A stretch of 64,000 nt of DNA from Bordetella petrii (GTDB taxonomy: Bacteria > Pseudomonadota > Gammaproteobacteria > Burkholderiales > Burkholderiaceae_B). How positions within the stretch are numbered: position 1 is the stretch's first letter; every line of letters starts with the position of its first letter. The stretch spans positions 1,071,151 to 1,135,150 of the forward strand of contig NZ_JAFMZZ010000004.1 in the NCBI RefSeq assembly GCF_017356245.1. Reading direction: 5' to 3'. Made by a program: the position numbers and the translations under genes. A model generated the notes under the pieces. The model made no database searches. It was not told the origin of the DNA and saw nothing but the letters and a program-made list of their open reading frames with translations. Positions 1 through 9,862 of this stretch are shown piece by piece.

Positions 1-1139
1 TTGCTGCCGGTAACGTTGGTGCGCTCGCCCACGTTGACGAACAGCGACTCTTCATCGATGTTCAGGGGCTCGAGGCCCGACAGGCGCGTCTTGACCGCGA
101 TATCGGGCACCACGCGCGGCGTCAGCGCGGCCACCTTGTCGGCAATGGCGCGGATATGGTCGGGGGTGGTGCCGCAACAGCCGCCCGACATGTTCACCAG
201 CCCGGCGCGCGCGAACTCTTCCAGCAGGCCAGACGTATCGGCCGGCGTTTCGTCGAAGCCGGTCTCGGCCATCGGGTTGGGCAGGCCCGCGTTGGGGTAC
301 ACACAGACGTAGGTGTCGCAGATCTTGGACAGTTCGGCCACATAGGGCCGCATCAGGGCGGCGCCCAGGGCGCAGTTCAGGCCGATGGTGACCGGCCGCG
401 CATGGCGCACCGAATTCCAAAACGCCTCGACCGTCTGGCCCGACAGGATGCGCCCGGAAGCATCGGTGACCGTACCCGAGATCATGACCGGCAGACGCTC
501 GCCGCGCGCCTCGAACACCGACTCCACGGCGAAGATGGCGGCCTTGGCATTGAGCGTGTCGAAGATGGTTTCGATCAGCACGATGTCGATGCCGCCATCG
601 AGCAGGCCGTTGAGCTGCTCGGTATAGGCCTCGCGCAGCTCGTCGAAAGTGATGTTGCGCGCGCCCGGGTCGTTGACATCGGGGGAAATCGACGCGGTCT
701 TGGGCTGGGGGCCCAGCGCGCCCGCCACGAAGCGCGGCCGCTCGGGCGTGCTGTAGGCATCGCAGGCGGCGCGGGCCAGCCGCGCCGATTCCAGGTTCAG
801 TTCGTAGGCCAGGCCCGGCAGGTCGTAGTCGCCCTGCGCCACCGACGTGGCGCCGAAGGTGTTGGTCTCGATGACGTCCGCGCCGGCCTCGAGATACTGG
901 CGGTGGATTTCATCGATGATGTCGGGCCGCACCAGCGACAGCAGTTCGTTGTCGCCCTTCAGGTCCTTGCCGTGGTCGGCAAAGCGCTCGCCGCGGAAAT
1001 CGGCCTCGCTCAGCTTGTAGCGCTGGATCATGGTGCCCATGGCGCCGTCCAGAATCAGGATGCGCTGGCCGAGCAGGCGGGCGAAGTCGCCGCCGCGGGT
1101 ATATGACGACGGCGGATAAGGCAGGCGGGGATACGGCAC
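1..1139 (-). CDS. metH: Cobalamin-dependent methionine synthase, N-terminal part (runs off the window)
   Basis: This is the first ~379 residues of B12-dependent homocysteine methyltransferase, which transfers a methyl group from methyltetrahydrofolate through cobalamin to homocysteine. The visible part is the homocysteine-binding barrel: it opens with [13 protein letters not shown] and carries the three expected zinc-binding cysteines at about C256 (GLNCALGA) and C321/C322 (SGGCCGTTP), close to the spacing in the E. coli enzyme. The folate, cobalamin and reactivation domains lie beyond position 1. The frame has no stop upstream for some distance; I chose the GTG at 1139 ([10 protein letters not shown]) because it is the nearest start codon before the conserved region. 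That start is uncertain by a few residues. It is divergent from the B12-riboswitch-controlled receptor gene, so B12 use and B12 uptake are neighbours. Confidence 0.93.
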   Translation of the reverse strand, partial: MPYPRLPYPPSSYTRGGDFARLLGQRILILDGAMGTMIQRYKLSEADFRGERFADHGKDLKGDNELLSLVRPDIIDEIHRQYLEAGADVIETNTFGATSVAQGDYDLPGLAYELNLESARLARAACDAYSTPERPRFVAGALGPQPKTASISPDVNDPGARNITFDELREAYTEQLNGLLDGGIDIVLIETIFDTLNAKAAIFAVESVFEARGERLPVMISGTVTDASGRILSGQTVEAFWNSVRHARPVTIGLNCALGAALMRPYVAELSKICDTYVCVYPNAGLPNPMAETGFDETPADTSGLLEEFARAGLVNMSGGCCGTTPDHIRAIADKVAALTPRVVPDIAVKTRLSGLEPLNIDEESLFVNVGERTNVTGS

Positions 1140-1239
1140 GGGAAGTCTCGGAAATGTGGCGAAAAGGCGAAAAACGCCCGAAAACCAACACTTGATGGTA
1201 ACAAAATGGGTCGCGCCCCGCCCGCAGGTGATACAGTTC

Positions 1240-1414
1240 GGCCCCGAACCGGTGCTTCGGCGCGCCCTGCGCGCCGAAGGTAAACGGGAAACAGGAAGGC
1301 GCCGCGCGCGCCCTGCCTGTGCTGCCCCCGCAACGGTCACCATGCCGCGCCCCGCGCCGCATGGCAGCCCGATACCGGCCGGTTCGCCCACCGGGGACGC
1401 GCCCTGCGCGCCCC
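1240..1414 (+). promoter_or_regulatory. Cobalamin (AdoCbl) riboswitch upstream of btuB
   Basis: The leader of the receptor gene contains conserved cobalamin-riboswitch blocks in the right order: GGTGC at 1251, AACGGGAA at 1283-1290, and the B12 box GCTGCCCCCGCAAC at 1321-1334, followed by the AGCC-type block near 1367. A GC hairpin (GGGG-A-CGCG / CGCG-CCCC, loop CCCTG) at 1393-1414 follows directly and is the likely expression platform. No T-run follows it, so control at translation initiation is more likely than termination; the Shine-Dalgarno-like GAGG is at 1452-1455. When B12 is plentiful the switch should repress btuB. The blocks are read directly; the mechanism is inferred. The 324-nt gap between metH and btuB is mostly this element. 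Confidence 0.9.
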
Positions 1415-1463
1415 CATACCGAGAACGACGTGCGGGGTCGCGCGTCACACCGAGGTTCGTCCG

Positions 1464-3482
1464 ATGAAATCCCGCTTGTTCCGGCGCGCAGCCGGTATGC
1501 TGACCTGCGCCGTGCCCGCACTGGCCGCCGCCCAGCAAGATCCCGCCGGCGCTGCCGCCGTTCCCCAGCTCGATGCCGTTACCGTCACCGCCTCGCGCGT
1601 GCCCACCGAGGCCCGCGACCAGCCGGTGCAGGTGTCGGTGCTGACCGCCGAGCAGATCCGCACCAGCAGCGCGGTCACCGTGCAAGAACTGCTGTCCACC
1701 CAGTCCGGCGTGCATGTCATCAACAGCACCGGCGCCGCCGAGCAGGCGGCCGTCGACCTGCGCGGCTTCGGGCTGACCGGCCCCAGCAACACGTTGATCC
1801 TGATCGACGGCATTCCCCAGAACAACAACGACCTGTCGGCCCCCTCGCTGGGCACGGTGCCGCTGGACCGCATCGAGCGCATCGAGATCGTGCGCGGCAG
1901 CGGCTCGGTGCAATATGGCGGCGGCACCACCGGCGGCGTCATCAACATCATCACCAAGCGCGGCAATGCCAGCGGCAAACCGGTGTCGGCCAGCGTGACC
2001 GGCACCGTGGGCAGCTACGGCCTGCACCAGCTCGACGCGGCCATCGGCCTGCAGAACGAGCACGTCACCGTGGATGTGTACGGCCAGACGCTGCGCACCG
2101 ACAATTACCGCGACAACAACCGGGAAAGCCGCGACAGCGGCGGCGTGGGCCTGGGCTTCCAGCACGACAGCGGCACGGTGCGCCTGTACGCCCGCACCAC
2201 CCACCAGAAACTGGGGCTGCCCGGCCCGCGCCGGGTCGACCCGGCCACCGGCCTGGATGAATATGAAGACGACCCGCGCGGCACGTCGACCCCCGACGAC
2301 TACATCGAGACCCGCACCGACGCCTTCGGCGCGCAAGTCGAGCAGCGCCTGGGCGCGGGCACGCTGTATGCCGACCTGAGCCAGCGCGACAAGTCGCTGA
2401 CGGGCTTCACCGGCAGCGCCTTCGGCGACACCACGCGCACCCAGGACCTGGACGAGACCACCGGCAGCCTGCGCTACCACCTGCCCATCGCGCAGCGGCA
2501 TGCGCTGATCCTGGGCGTGGACATGCTCGACAGCGACCTGGACGCCACCAACACCTATTCGTTCTCGCCGGTGGGCGACCACTGGCGGGCCGAACAGCGC
2601 CAGCACGGCGTGTTCGCCGAAGCCCAGGTGCAGGCCACCGACACCACCCGCATCACGCTGGGCGGGCGCCGCCAGTACGCGCGCGACCGGCTGGAAACCC
2701 TGTCGGGCTTCAGCGGCAATTCCGACGAAACCCGCCACCTGGGGGCCTGGCAGCTGGCCCTGCGCCAGGAAGCCGGCGCCGGGTTCAGTTTGTATGGCAA
2801 GGTGGGGCGCAGCTTCCGCCTGGCCAATTCCGACGAAGTGCTGTACGTGGCCACCCCGCTCAAGCCGCAGACCTCGGTGGACAAGGAACTGGGCATCCTG
2901 TGGCAGTCGGGCGCCTCCAGCGCGCGGCTGACCTGGTTCCGTTACGATCTCACCAACGAGATCCAGTACAACCCGGTGACGTTCTCGAACGTCAACCTGG
3001 CCCCCACCCGCCGCCAGGGCGTCGAGCTCGAAGGCCATCACGCGCTGACCCGCACACTGACCATGGACGCCAACGTGACCTGGCTGCAGGCCGAGTTCCG
3101 CTCGGGGTCCGACAACGGCGTGGATCTGGCGGGCAATACCGTGCCACTGGTGCCGAAATGGATGGCCAACCTGGGCGCCACCTGGCGTCCGGACGACAAA
3201 CTGTTCATCAGTCTGGCGGCCCAGTATGTGGGCAAGGCGCGCATGGACAACGACCAGGCCAACGAATTCGACAAGCAGCTCGACGACTACGTGCTGGTCA
3301 ACGGCAAGATCGGCTATGCCTTTACCGAAAACGTGTCCGGCACGCTGGCGGTCAACAACCTGTTCGACCGCGAATACGCCACCTACGGCATCCGCTCGGG
3401 CAGCACCGGCCCGACCGGCGCCTACAACCTGTACCCGGCCGCCGGCCGTAACGTGCAGGCGGCGCTGACCATCCGCTATTGA
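1464..3482 (+). CDS. btuB: TonB-dependent outer-membrane vitamin B12 receptor
   Basis: A 672-residue TonB-dependent receptor that should take cobalamin across the outer membrane using TonB-ExbBD energy. A signal peptide of about 23 residues ends in PALAAAQQ; a TonB-box-like segment LDAVTVTAS is at residues 36-44; the plug domain follows ([45 protein letters not shown]), then a beta-barrel ending AALTIRY with the usual terminal aromatic residue. Substrate assignment rests on the cobalamin riboswitch in its leader and the following BtuF-like gene, since receptor substrates are hard to tell from sequence. Start ATG has GAGG 9 nt upstream. The stop is 1 nt before the next start codon, so it is co-transcribed with the binding protein. 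Confidence 0.9.
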   Translation: MKSRLFRRAAGMLTCAVPALAAAQQDPAGAAAVPQLDAVTVTASRVPTEARDQPVQVSVLTAEQIRTSSAVTVQELLSTQSGVHVINSTGAAEQAAVDLRGFGLTGPSNTLILIDGIPQNNNDLSAPSLGTVPLDRIERIEIVRGSGSVQYGGGTTGGVINIITKRGNASGKPVSASVTGTVGSYGLHQLDAAIGLQNEHVTVDVYGQTLRTDNYRDNNRESRDSGGVGLGFQHDSGTVRLYARTTHQKLGLPGPRRVDPATGLDEYEDDPRGTSTPDDYIETRTDAFGAQVEQRLGAGTLYADLSQRDKSLTGFTGSAFGDTTRTQDLDETTGSLRYHLPIAQRHALILGVDMLDSDLDATNTYSFSPVGDHWRAEQRQHGVFAEAQVQATDTTRITLGGRRQYARDRLETLSGFSGNSDETRHLGAWQLALRQEAGAGFSLYGKVGRSFRLANSDEVLYVATPLKPQTSVDKELGILWQSGASSARLTWFRYDLTNEIQYNPVTFSNVNLAPTRRQGVELEGHHALTRTLTMDANVTWLQAEFRSGSDNGVDLAGNTVPLVPKWMANLGATWRPDDKLFISLAAQYVGKARMDNDQANEFDKQLDDYVLVNGKIGYAFTENVSGTLAVNNLFDREYATYGIRSGSTGPTGAYNLYPAAGRNVQAALTIRY

Positions 3483-3483
3483 G

Positions 3484-4461
3484 ATGAAGCTTCCCCCCCG
3501 AAGCACTGCTCGCGCCAGGTGTCTGACTCCCGAAGGGTGTCAGACACCGAAGCGTGCGGCAGCTGCCGCAATAGCAAGACGGCTGTGGTGGCTGGCCGCC
3601 GGGCTGGCGGCCAGTCTGGCAGCGGTCACGGCGCAGGCAGACCCCGTCACGGTGCGCGACGGCCAGGGCCGCCAGGTCACGCTGGCGGCGCCCGCCCGGC
3701 GCGCCATTACCGTCGCGCCCCACGCCACCGAGCTGGCCTACGCGGCCGGCGCCGGCCGCTACCTGGCCGGCACCGCGCGCGGCAGCGACTATCCGCCCGC
3801 CGCGCGCGCCCTGCCCTCGATCGGCGACGCGCTGCGGCCCAGCCTGGAGCACGCCGCCGCGCTGCGGCCCGACCTGCTGATCGCCTGGCAGCCCGCCGTG
3901 CCCGATCCGCTGGGCGACCTGATGCGGCGGCTGGACGTGCCGGTTTACTACAGCGATCCGCGCACCCTGGCGGCGATCCCCGATGCGGTCGAGGCCATGG
4001 GCCGGCTGTTCGGCACCGAAGACCAGGCAGTGCCCGCCGCGGCAGCCCTGCGCGCCCGGCTGGCGGCGCTGTCGGCCCGCTATGCCGGCCGCGCGCCGGT
4101 GCGGGTGTTCATCCAGGCCGGCCTGCAGCCCATCTACACCTTGAACGGGGCCAGCATCGTCAGCGACGCCGTGCACCTGTGCGGCGGCGTGAACGTGTTT
4201 GCCGGCGCCGCCATCCTGGCGCCGCAGGTATCGCTGGAAAGCGTGCTGGCGGCGCGCCCCGACGCCGTGCTGGTGGGCGTGCTGGGCCCCGGCGACGCCC
4301 AGGCCAGCCGGCAGGCGTGGCGCCAGCGCGGCCTGCCGGCCGCCCTGCACGGCCACGTATTCAGCGTGGACGCCGATTCCCTGTACCGGCCCGGCCCGCG
4401 CCTGGTCGACGCGGCCGAGCGCCTGTGCGCGGCGCTGGATACCGTGCGCCGGCCGGACTGA
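3484..4461 (+). CDS. btuF: Periplasmic cobalamin-binding protein, BtuF-like
   Basis: A 325-residue periplasmic binding protein of the helical-backbone metal/cobalamin (PF01497) type. Characteristic pieces are [26 protein letters not shown], the LRPDLLIAW stretch and GGVNVFAG. The hydrophobic signal core lies at about residues 34-50 and ends AVTAQA. It begins 1 nt after btuB, and the B12 riboswitch should govern both genes. Odd feature: about 30 residues precede the signal core, and that stretch is partly encoded by a palindromic repeat (3518-3548). No ATG, GTG or TTG lies in frame between 3484 and the mature protein, so the long leader seems real unless a CTG start is used. No BtuC permease or BtuD ATPase is in the window. 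Confidence 0.85.
   Translation: MKLPPRSTARARCLTPEGCQTPKRAAAAAIARRLWWLAAGLAASLAAVTAQADPVTVRDGQGRQVTLAAPARRAITVAPHATELAYAAGAGRYLAGTARGSDYPPAARALPSIGDALRPSLEHAAALRPDLLIAWQPAVPDPLGDLMRRLDVPVYYSDPRTLAAIPDAVEAMGRLFGTEDQAVPAAAALRARLAALSARYAGRAPVRVFIQAGLQPIYTLNGASIVSDAVHLCGGVNVFAGAAILAPQVSLESVLAARPDAVLVGVLGPGDAQASRQAWRQRGLPAALHGHVFSVDADSLYRPGPRLVDAAERLCAALDTVRRPD
3518..3548. repeat. Palindromic repeat, A-type hairpin, single copy inside btuF
   Basis: Arms GGTGTCTGAC (3518-3527) and GTCAGACACC (3539-3548) pair over 10 bp, then a T-T mismatch and CCC/GGG close a GAA loop. The same hairpin is found at 17695, 21844, 26891 and, reversed, at 55226. This is the only copy lacking the B-type partner and the only one inside a reading frame, where it encodes residues 12-22 of the BtuF leader. 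A hairpin about 35 nt after the start codon could affect translation. Confidence 0.85.
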
Positions 4462-4542
4462 ACCGCCGCGTGCTTTATCATGGATGGGTAGCCGGCCTGC
4501 CGCAGGCCCCGGCAGCCGCACTTTTTCTCAGCAAGCATCGCC

Positions 4543-5352
4543 ATGACCACTCCTGATACCCTGACCATCGCCGGGCGCGAATACTCGTCGCGCCTGCTGG
4601 TGGGCACCGGCAAGTACCAAGACTTCGCGCAGACGCGCGCCGCGCTCGACGCCAGCGGCACGCAGATCGTCACGGTCGCCATCCGGCGCACCAACATCGG
4701 CCAGAACCCCGGCGAGCCCAGCCTGCTCGACTACGTGCCGCCTTCGCAGTTCACGCTGCTGCCCAATACCGCCGGCTGCTACAGCGCCGACGACGCGGTG
4801 CGCACGCTGCGCCTGGCGCGCGAACTGCTCGACGGCCACGACCTGGTCAAGCTCGAAGTGCTGGGCGATTCGCACACCCTGTTCCCCAACATGCCCGAGA
4901 CCCTGCAGGCCGCCAAGACACTGGTGGCCGACGGTTTCAAGGTCATGGTGTACTGCACCGACGACCCCATCCAGTGCCGCATGCTCGAAGACCTGGGCGT
5001 GGTAGCGGTCATGCCGCTGGCCTCGCTGATCGGCTCGGGCATGGGCATCCTGAACCCCTGGAACCTGCGCCTGATCATCGACCAGGCGCGCGTGCCGGTG
5101 GTGGTGGACGCGGGCGTGGGCACGGCCTCGGACGCCGCCATCGCCATGGAACTGGGCTGCGACGCGGTGCTGATGAACACCGCCATCGCCGGCGCGCAAG
5201 ATCCGGTGCTGATGGCCGGCGCCATGAAAAAAGCGGTGGAAGCCGGCCGCGAAGCCTTCCGGGCCGGCCGCATGCCGCGCAAGCTGTACAGCGGCGCGCC
5301 CAGCTCGCCCACCGAAGGCCTGATCGCCGCCGCCCCGGCCAACCCCCGATGA
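4543..5352 (+). CDS. thiG: Thiazole synthase
   Basis: A 269-residue ThiG, which forms the thiazole phosphate ring of thiamine from deoxyxylulose phosphate, dehydroglycine and ThiS thiocarboxylate. Conserved stretches include [11 protein letters not shown] near the N-terminus, LVKLEVLGD with the Schiff-base lysine at K103, the phosphate-binding IGSGMGI and [13 protein letters not shown], and AVLMNTAIA. Length is normal for the family. It overlaps thiD by 4 nt (ATGA), so the two are translationally coupled. The sulfur carrier thiS, often just upstream, is absent here: an 81-nt gap follows btuF. I see no TPP riboswitch in that gap. Confidence 0.96.
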   Translation: MTTPDTLTIAGREYSSRLLVGTGKYQDFAQTRAALDASGTQIVTVAIRRTNIGQNPGEPSLLDYVPPSQFTLLPNTAGCYSADDAVRTLRLARELLDGHDLVKLEVLGDSHTLFPNMPETLQAAKTLVADGFKVMVYCTDDPIQCRMLEDLGVVAVMPLASLIGSGMGILNPWNLRLIIDQARVPVVVDAGVGTASDAAIAMELGCDAVLMNTAIAGAQDPVLMAGAMKKAVEAGREAFRAGRMPRKLYSGAPSSPTEGLIAAAPANPR

Positions 5353-6194
5353 CTGCCGCGCGCCAGCCGGCCGCCGGGCAGCGGCCCATTCCCAACGCGC
5401 TGAGCATCGCCGGGGTCGACCCTTCCGGCGGCGCGGGCGTGCTGGCCGACGTCAAGGCCATGAGCGCGCTGGGCGCCTACGGCTGCGCCGTCATCGCCGC
5501 GCTCACGGCCCAGAATACCCAGGGCGTTACCGACATCGCGCCGGTGCCGCCGGCCTTTGTCGGCCAGCAGATCGACACCCTGTTCGCCGATGTGCGCATC
5601 GACGCGGTCAAGATCGGCATGCTGGGCCAGCAGCCCGTCACCCTGGTGGTGGCCGAAAAGCTGGCCCGATGGCTGCCCCCCCATGTGGTGCTGGATCCGG
5701 TCATGGTGGCCAAAAGCGGCGACCTGCTGCTCGAACGCGAGGCCGTGGGCGCGCTGCGCGAAGCCCTGCTGCCGCAGGCCACCATGCTGACCCCCAACCT
5801 GCCCGAGGCCGGCGTGCTGCTCGGCGAACGCCCGGTCGAGACCGTGAAAGAAATGCGCCGCGTGGCCGAGCGCCTGCGCGGCATCATGGCGCATTCGGGC
5901 CAGCGCTGGGTCATGCTGAAGGGCGGGCACCTGCCCGGCAACGACACCATCGACCTGCTGCACGACGGCGACCGCATGATCGAACTGCCGGGCCACCGCA
6001 TCGACACCCGCAACACCCACGGCACCGGCTGCACCCTGTCGGCCGCCCTGGCCGCCCTGCTGCCGCAGACCGGCGACGTGCCCGAGGCCGCCCGCCGCGC
6101 CAAGGCCTACCTGGCCGAGGCGCTGCGCCACGCCGACCGCCTGCAGGTGGGTTCGGGCCACGGCCCCACGCACCATTTCCATGCCTGGTGGTAA
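5349..6194 (+). CDS. thiD: Hydroxymethylpyrimidine (phosphate) kinase
   Basis: A 281-residue ribokinase-fold kinase that phosphorylates HMP and HMP-phosphate to supply the pyrimidine half of thiamine. Visible motifs are [18 protein letters not shown] near residue 25, [23 protein letters not shown] and the anion-hole/catalytic motif [12 protein letters not shown] with its GTGC. The ATG at 5349 overlaps the thiG stop, which fixes the start. Together with thiG it forms a two-gene thiamine operon. The C-terminus ends HHFHAWW. Confidence 0.95.
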   Translation: MTAARQPAAGQRPIPNALSIAGVDPSGGAGVLADVKAMSALGAYGCAVIAALTAQNTQGVTDIAPVPPAFVGQQIDTLFADVRIDAVKIGMLGQQPVTLVVAEKLARWLPPHVVLDPVMVAKSGDLLLEREAVGALREALLPQATMLTPNLPEAGVLLGERPVETVKEMRRVAERLRGIMAHSGQRWVMLKGGHLPGNDTIDLLHDGDRMIELPGHRIDTRNTHGTGCTLSAALAALLPQTGDVPEAARRAKAYLAEALRHADRLQVGSGHGPTHHFHAWW

Positions 6195-6286
6195 GACTTG
6201 TCTGACCCCGGCCGGCCCAGGCGCCCAGACATGCAACGAATCAGTACAATGTGCCGTTGCTTCTTCCTGATTTCCCCTTTGCCGTC

Positions 6287-6967
6287 ATGAACGCTTCGAC
6301 CCTGCCCGACGTAGAAAAAGCCCGCTTCAACATGGTTGAGCAGCAGATCCGCCCCTGGGATGTGCTCGACCCCAAGGTGCTGGACGCCCTGTTCGCCATG
6401 CGCCGCGAGCAGTTCGTGCCGCCGGCGCTGCGCGCCCTGGCATTCTCCGACCTGGAAATCCCGCTGCAGATCAACGCGGTCGACACCCGGCAGACCATGC
6501 TGGCGCCCAAGGTCGAAGCCCGCCTGGCGCAGGAACTGCAGCTCACCCCCACCGACTGCGTGCTGGAAATCGGCACGGGTTCAGGCTACCAGGCGGCGCT
6601 GCTGGCGCACCTGGCGCAGCAGGTCACCTCGGTCGAAATCGACAACCGCCTGGTGGCGTTCGCGCAGCAGAACCTGCAAATGAACAACGTCACCAACGTC
6701 AAGGTCGAGACCGGCGACGGCCGCAACGGCTGGGGCACCACCGAATACGACGCCATCCTGGTCACCGGCTCGGTGCCCACGGTTCCCGACGCCCTGAAAT
6801 ACCAGCTGCGCGTCGGCGGCCGCCTGGTGGTCATCGTGGGCCAGGCGCCCATCATGACCGCCTGCCGCATCACGCGCACCACGGCCGCCAGCTTCGAAAC
6901 CGTCAACCTGTTCGAAACGGTCGTCAAGCCGCTGCGCGGGGCCACGGTTTCGCAGTTCAAGTTCTAA
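6287..6967 (+). CDS. Protein-L-isoaspartate O-methyltransferase family protein
   Basis: A 226-residue SAM-dependent methyltransferase of the PIMT (Pcm) family. Motif I, VLEIGTGSGYQAALLAHL, is at about residues 92-109, followed by the acidic VEIDNRL and DAILVTGSVP. I chose ATG 6287 (MNASTLPD), in line with the conserved N-terminus, over an upstream GTG at 6251. The region just before motif I reads DTRQTMLAPKVEA: canonical repair enzymes carry an SQP tripeptide there, so true isoaspartyl repair activity is doubtful. It sits 9 nt before tolC and is probably co-transcribed with it. Family assignment is secure; substrate is not. Confidence 0.85.
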   Translation: MNASTLPDVEKARFNMVEQQIRPWDVLDPKVLDALFAMRREQFVPPALRALAFSDLEIPLQINAVDTRQTMLAPKVEARLAQELQLTPTDCVLEIGTGSGYQAALLAHLAQQVTSVEIDNRLVAFAQQNLQMNNVTNVKVETGDGRNGWGTTEYDAILVTGSVPTVPDALKYQLRVGGRLVVIVGQAPIMTACRITRTTAASFETVNLFETVVKPLRGATVSQFKF

Positions 6968-6976
6968 CCACTTCGC

Positions 6977-8311
6977 ATGCGCGCCGGTTCGCTTGCGGCC
7001 ACGCTGTTCCTGGCGCTTGCCGCAAGCCTTAGCACGCCGGCCGGCGCCGCCCAGGATTTGCTGCAGATCTGGCGCGAAGCGCTGGCCAGCGACCCGCTCT
7101 ACGCCGCGGCCCGCGCTTCTTACCGCGCCTCTATCGAACAGCTGCCGCAGGCGCGCGCCAGCCTGTTGCCGGCGGTCAATGCCGAAGTGCTCGGCGCCTA
7201 CGATGAAACCCGCGCCACGCGCAGCGTGTCGTCGCGCAGCCGCGACGGCACCCGCGGCGCCTGGGACCTGGTCCTGACCCAGCCCCTGTACGACTGGTCG
7301 CGCTGGCAGCGCTACGAACAGGCCAAGCTGGGCGTGGCCGACGCCGAACTGCAGCTGCAGCAGGCCTACCAGGACCTGCTGCTGCGCGTGGCCGACGCCT
7401 ATTTCAACGTGCTGGCCGCGCAAGACACCCTGGCCGCCACCGAAGGCGAGAAAGCCGCGGTGGCCGCCCAGCTGGAGTCGGCCAGGCGCAATTTCGAGCT
7501 GGGCAATTCCACCATTACCGACACCTACGAAGCCCAGGCGCGCTACGACCTGGTGGTGGCGCAAGAACTGCTGCAGCAGCACGCCCTGGACGTGCTGCGC
7601 GACGAACTCGGCAAGATCATCGGCCAGCCGCCCGGCGCGCTGGCCGAACTGCCGCGCAGCGTGCCGCTGCCGCCGCCGCAGCCGGCGCGCCTGGCCGACT
7701 GGTCCACCCAGGCCGAGGCCGCCAGCCTGGAAGTGGCGCGCGCCCAGCTGCACACGCAGATCGCCCAGCGCGATATCCAGGTGGCGCGCAGCGGCCACTA
7801 CCCCACCCTGAGCCTACGGGCCACCAGCGGCAGCGCCGACAGCTCGCATCGCGACGCCGCCGGCGGCCGCGCCGTCGACAACTCCATCGGCCTGGTGCTG
7901 TCGGTGCCCATTTATTCCGGCGGCGGCGTGTCCTCTCAGGTAACAGAAAAAGTCCAACTGGAACAAAAGGCGCGCAAAGAGTACGAGGCCGCGCGCCGCC
8001 AGGCCATCCAGTCGGCCCGCCAACACTACACCGGCGTGGTGTCCGGCCTGGCGCGCATCGCCGCGCTCGAAGCCGGCGAAAAGTCCAGCCGCGCGGCCGT
8101 GCAGGCCAACCAGACGGGCTATGAAATCGGCGTGCGGATCAACCTGGACGTGCTCAACGCCCAGCAGCAGCTGTATGCCACCCAGCGCGACCTGGCCCAG
8201 GCGCGCTACAACACCCTGCTCAACGGGTTGCGGCTCAAGGCCGCGGGCGGCATCCTGTCCGAAGCCGACCTGGATGCCGTCAACCGGCTGCTGCGCCTGC
8301 CCGCACCCTGA
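6977..8311 (+). CDS. tolC: TolC-family outer-membrane efflux channel
   Basis: A 444-residue outer-membrane factor, the exit duct for tripartite efflux pumps and type I secretion. A signal peptide (core LAATLFLALAASLS, cleavage after GAA near residue 24) is followed by two structurally repeated halves: DLLQIWREALASDPLY opens the first, and NFELGNSTITDTYEAQARYD and IGVRINLDVLNAQQQLY mark matching positions in each half, as expected of TolC. Glutamine-rich coiled-coil stretches occur throughout. No inner-membrane pump or adaptor gene is next to it, so it may serve pumps encoded elsewhere. It is convergent with rfaE2, 16 nt away. Confidence 0.92.
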   Translation: MRAGSLAATLFLALAASLSTPAGAAQDLLQIWREALASDPLYAAARASYRASIEQLPQARASLLPAVNAEVLGAYDETRATRSVSSRSRDGTRGAWDLVLTQPLYDWSRWQRYEQAKLGVADAELQLQQAYQDLLLRVADAYFNVLAAQDTLAATEGEKAAVAAQLESARRNFELGNSTITDTYEAQARYDLVVAQELLQQHALDVLRDELGKIIGQPPGALAELPRSVPLPPPQPARLADWSTQAEAASLEVARAQLHTQIAQRDIQVARSGHYPTLSLRATSGSADSSHRDAAGGRAVDNSIGLVLSVPIYSGGGVSSQVTEKVQLEQKARKEYEAARRQAIQSARQHYTGVVSGLARIAALEAGEKSSRAAVQANQTGYEIGVRINLDVLNAQQQLYATQRDLAQARYNTLLNGLRLKAAGGILSEADLDAVNRLLRLPAP

Positions 8312-8327
8312 AGGGCAGACACACCGC

Positions 8328-8813
8328 CTAGCCGCGGATTTTCTTCACCAGCGAAGTCGTCGACCGCTCGAACTCAAACGGAATCGCCAGCGCGCGCCCG
8401 CCCCAGGTCTTGACCAGCGCGGTTTCCGGCAGGGTTTCCATGTCGTAGTCGCCGCCCTTGACGATCAGGTCGGGGCGCAGTTCGCCGATGATCTCGACCG
8501 GCGTGTCTTCATGGAACCAGGTCACCGCGCTGACGCAGCCCAGGGCCGCCAATAGCGCGGCGCGGTCTTCCTGGCGGTTCAGGGGGCGGTCGGCGCCCTT
8601 GCCCAGCCGGCGCACCGAGTCGTCGGTGTTGATGGCCACCACCAGCGTGGCGCCCAGCTGCGCGGCCTGGTCCAGATAGGTGGCATGCCCGCGGTGCAGG
8701 ATGTCGAAGACGCCGTTGGTGAACACCAGCGGGCGGGGCAGCGTGCCCTGGGCAATGGCCGCGGCGCAGGCTTGGCGGGACAGGATCTTGGATTCGAAAC
8801 GGGCGGCAGGCAT
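8328..8813 (-). CDS. rfaE2: D-glycero-beta-D-manno-heptose 1-phosphate adenylyltransferase
   Basis: A 161-residue nucleotidyltransferase that makes ADP-heptose for the LPS inner core. The HxGH-type signature GVFDILHRGHATYLDQA is at residues 34-50, with IKGGDY-like LIVKGGDYDMETLPE and FERSTTSLVKKI towards the end. It matches only the C-terminal domain of E. coli HldE; the kinase domain is absent, so the kinase must be separate, as in other members of this family of bacteria. I chose ATG 8813 (MPAARFESKIL); an upstream ATG at 8846 would add 11 unlikely residues. It is the last gene of the minus-strand run from ubiE. Confidence 0.93.
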   Translation of the reverse strand: MPAARFESKILSRQACAAAIAQGTLPRPLVFTNGVFDILHRGHATYLDQAAQLGATLVVAINTDDSVRRLGKGADRPLNRQEDRAALLAALGCVSAVTWFHEDTPVEIIGELRPDLIVKGGDYDMETLPETALVKTWGGRALAIPFEFERSTTSLVKKIRG

Positions 8814-8862
8814 GCGGCGATTGTACGCCGCCATACCGCCGCCCACGCCCGCCGGCGGCGCC

Positions 8863-9747
8863 TCAGGCGCCGGCCGGAACGATCAGCTCGGGCTGCGCGC
8901 CCGCCGCGGCCAGGCCGGCGATTTCCTTGCGGTAGCGGTTCAGGTCTTTCACCGACTCGAAGCTGCGGCCCATCAGGGACGACAGGATGTGCAGGATGCG
9001 GCTGGCCACTTTCTGTTCCCAGGCGCCGTCGAAGCGGATCTGCGTATCCAGCCAGTGCTCCAGCCAGCCCGGCTCGGGCAGGCGCGACTGCACCGTGTCG
9101 TTGGGGAACAGCGCCTTGTTCACATGCAGGTTGGTGGGGTGCATAGCCTGGGCCGTGCGGCTGGCCGAGGCCATCAGCACGCCGATTTTCGAGAACGACA
9201 GCCGGGCCTGCTCGCTGGTGCGCTGGCCGCGGTCGTGCAGGGCGCGGCGCATGTACTGCAAGTAGGCGCCGGCATGGCGGGCCTCGTCGCGCGAGATGGT
9301 CTGGTAGATGGCCTTGATGACCGGCTCGGTATGCCAGTCGGCCGCGCGGCGGTACCAGTGGTTCAGGCGCACCTCGCCGCAGAAGTGCAGCATCAGCGTC
9401 TCGAGCTCGGGCGCCGGGTCGAATTCGAAGCGCACCTTGTGCAGCTCTTCCTCGGTGGGCACCAGTTCGGGGCAGAAGCGGCGCAGGTATTCGATCAGCA
9501 CCAGCGAATGCTTCTGCTCTTCGAAGAACCATACCGACATGAATGCGCAGAAATCGCTGTCGCCGCGATTGTCGCGCAGGAACATTTCGGTGGCCGGCAG
9601 CGCCGCCCATTCGGTGATGGCATTCATCTTGATGGTGTATGCCTGCTCGTCCGACAGCTTGCTGCGGTCGAAGTCATCCCAGGGGATGTCGCTTGCCATG
9701 TTCCAGCGTACGGCTTCCATGGTCTTGAAGAGTTCAGGATAAAGCAT
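8863..9747 (-). CDS. Ferritin-like di-iron protein
   Basis: A 294-residue helical protein with the ligand pattern of a ferritin-like/acyl-ACP-desaturase-like di-iron fold: RDNRGDSDFCAFMSVW, then FFEEQKHSLVLIEYL (ExxH type), MLHFCGEVRLNHWY (a further Glu), and TISRDEARHAGAYLQY (ExxH again). No transmembrane segment or export signal is seen, so it should be cytoplasmic. The substrate is not evident; fatty-acyl desaturation or another O2-dependent oxidation are options. It lies downstream of ubiB and upstream of rfaE2, with a 164-nt gap before it that holds a perfect palindrome. Confidence 0.75.
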   Translation of the reverse strand: MLYPELFKTMEAVRWNMASDIPWDDFDRSKLSDEQAYTIKMNAITEWAALPATEMFLRDNRGDSDFCAFMSVWFFEEQKHSLVLIEYLRRFCPELVPTEEELHKVRFEFDPAPELETLMLHFCGEVRLNHWYRRAADWHTEPVIKAIYQTISRDEARHAGAYLQYMRRALHDRGQRTSEQARLSFSKIGVLMASASRTAQAMHPTNLHVNKALFPNDTVQSRLPEPGWLEHWLDTQIRFDGAWEQKVASRILHILSSLMGRSFESVKDLNRYRKEIAGLAAAGAQPELIVPAGA

Positions 9748-9862
9748 GGTGTACCCTTGTTGGTCCCGCGTGGGGCCTTATGACTTCAAACAAACGCCGT
9801 GCTGTCACGGCCCGGGCCCTGCACGCTATCGCGCAGGGTTATTTATCGCCTCGCCGTACGAA

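Noticed and set aside
4462..4542. thiS or a TPP riboswitch before thiG
   Set aside because: The gap is only 81 nt, holds no ThiS-like frame ending in GG and lacks the thi-box.
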